This document shows, piece by piece, positions 44,029 through 44,789 of a stretch of 44,789 nt of DNA. The notes under the pieces were generated by a model, which saw only the letters and a list, made by a program, of their open reading frames with translations, did no database searches and had not been told where the DNA came from. Within the stretch, counting starts at the first letter, position 1. Each line of letters begins with the position of its first letter. A program made the position numbers and the translations under genes. Source of the DNA: Phaeoceros laevis (taxonomy: Eukaryota; Anthocerotophyta; Anthocerotopsida; Notothyladales); the NCBI GenBank assembly GCA_049999765.1, contig JBNGIQ010006066.1, forward strand, positions 1-44,789, written 5' to 3'.

Positions 44029-44789
44029 ATGGGGAAGCAGAGGACCAAGTCGCCTGCAGTGAAGGGGAAGCCGAACCATTCCCTGGATGAACAGCGGAGA
44101 GATGGCAAGGCTGGAGCCCGTAGCTCGGCCACTGTCCGCCGGCTTAACATGTACAAGAGGCGCCCTGTGCGGGACAGCAAGGGCCACATACAGTACCATG
44201 AATTGCAGTCTCGTGCTTTACCGTCCACCAGGATTCAGCCCGACCGACGCTGGTTTGGTAGGGGTCGAGGTTTCCTGAATTTCGGTTGTGATTGAACGTT
44301 GTGGCTGTCGGGGGCGAATGACAATGTCGGCTCTCAATGCAGGAAACACGAGGGTTGTTGGTCAGAAGGAGCTAGAGAGGTTCAGGGAGGAGATGAAAAC
44401 ACAAGTTGCAGACTCCTACACTGTCGTTCTGAAGGAGAAGAAGCTGCCTTTGGCGCTTCTGAATGATCATAAAAAGGTTCGCCATTCACCTGGGTCGGGG
44501 CCTGCTCTGTGGGTTTGAGATCGTTCTGCAGTTTGACAGGCTCCCGTCTACTCTGCAGCAATCCAAAGTGCATCTTTTGGACAATGAAAAATTTGAGGAT
44601 GCTTTCGGGCCAAAGAAAAAACGGAAGCGGCCTAAACTAGCTGCGGAGGACTACAGTAGTCTCATAGAAAGTGCCACTGAGGTTCAAGGTTTGTACATGA
44701 CATCTGCCGCACTTGCCAGTCAGGGATGGTCTCTCAAATTTATGGGTTCTGGGGATCCTTTGCTTGACTTGATACGTCTCTGTGCAGAG
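44029..44789 (+). CDS. NOG2: Nucleolar GTP-binding protein 2 (NOG2/GNL2), 5' part
   Basis: Three complete exons: 44029-44257, 44343-44476, 44559-44688; a fourth begins at 44788 after a CAG acceptor, at the window edge. Phases agree. The product begins MGKQRTKSPAVKGKPNHSLD and continues with ATVRRLNMYKRRPVRDSKGH, STRIQPDRRWFGNTRVVGQK, YTVVLKEKKLPLALLNDHKK, SKVHLLD and FGPKKKRKRPKL. This is the N-terminal NGP1NT region of Nog2/NUG2 GTPases, which complete pre-60S ribosome assembly before nuclear export. The circularly permuted GTPase domain lies beyond the window. A nuclear localisation signal (KKKRKRPK) is visible. Confidence 0.95.

Overview
This window is nuclear DNA of a land plant. The evidence is a plant-type TGH gene with 17 exons, an AP2/ERF factor, a SERK-type leucine-rich-repeat gene, a polyubiquitin gene with a leader intron, telo-box-type promoter motifs, and three long intron-free PLS-class PPR genes. 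The abundance and style of the PPR genes fit a seedless lineage (lycophyte, fern or bryophyte), but I cannot name the species. Two runs of exactly 100 N (6869-6968, 37368-37467) are assembly gaps.

Layout. Positions 1-10.5 kb are gene-poor: a decayed gag-like reading region on the minus strand (937-2664), several short tandem repeats, a gap, and the 3' end of a decayed Ty3/gypsy element (integrase remnants about 8400-9175, putative LTR start at 9459). Positions 10.6-24.3 kb hold a PPR cluster: PPR1 (10590-13436, DYW truncated), PPR2 (13502-16699, complete DYW) and PPR3 (20126-24262, complete DYW with an N-terminal OSB-type PDF motif). All three grew by internal duplication with strict periods (351 bp in PPR1 and PPR2, 312 bp in PPR3). 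Between PPR2 and PPR3, on the minus strand, lies a seven-exon gene for a secreted SERK-like ectodomain without a kinase (17273-18643, 231 aa).

Positions 25-44.8 kb are a dense housekeeping region whose genes I rebuilt exon by exon, with intact phases at each junction: an NDUFAF7/MidA-like methyltransferase (+, to 28327), TOUGH (-, 28691-33217, 929 aa), a sphingomyelin-synthase-like membrane protein (+, 34051-35700, with a GC-AG intron), a DREB-like AP2 factor (-, 36274 into the gap), heptaubiquitin (+, 38914-40515), SURF6/Rrp14 (+, 41128-43189, 351 aa) and the start of nucleolar GTPase NOG2/GNL2 (+, 44029 to the window end).

Functional themes. The PPR proteins should act on organelle RNA (C-to-U editing for the DYW forms). 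The NDUFAF7-like protein is probably mitochondrial. SURF6 and NOG2 both belong to nucleolar ribosome assembly and sit head to tail. The most unusual items are a 16-residue insertion repeated in seven PPR L motifs with a constant CLExV core, the PDF-PPR fusion, the uniform 312-bp array in PPR3, and the kinase-less SERK-like gene.
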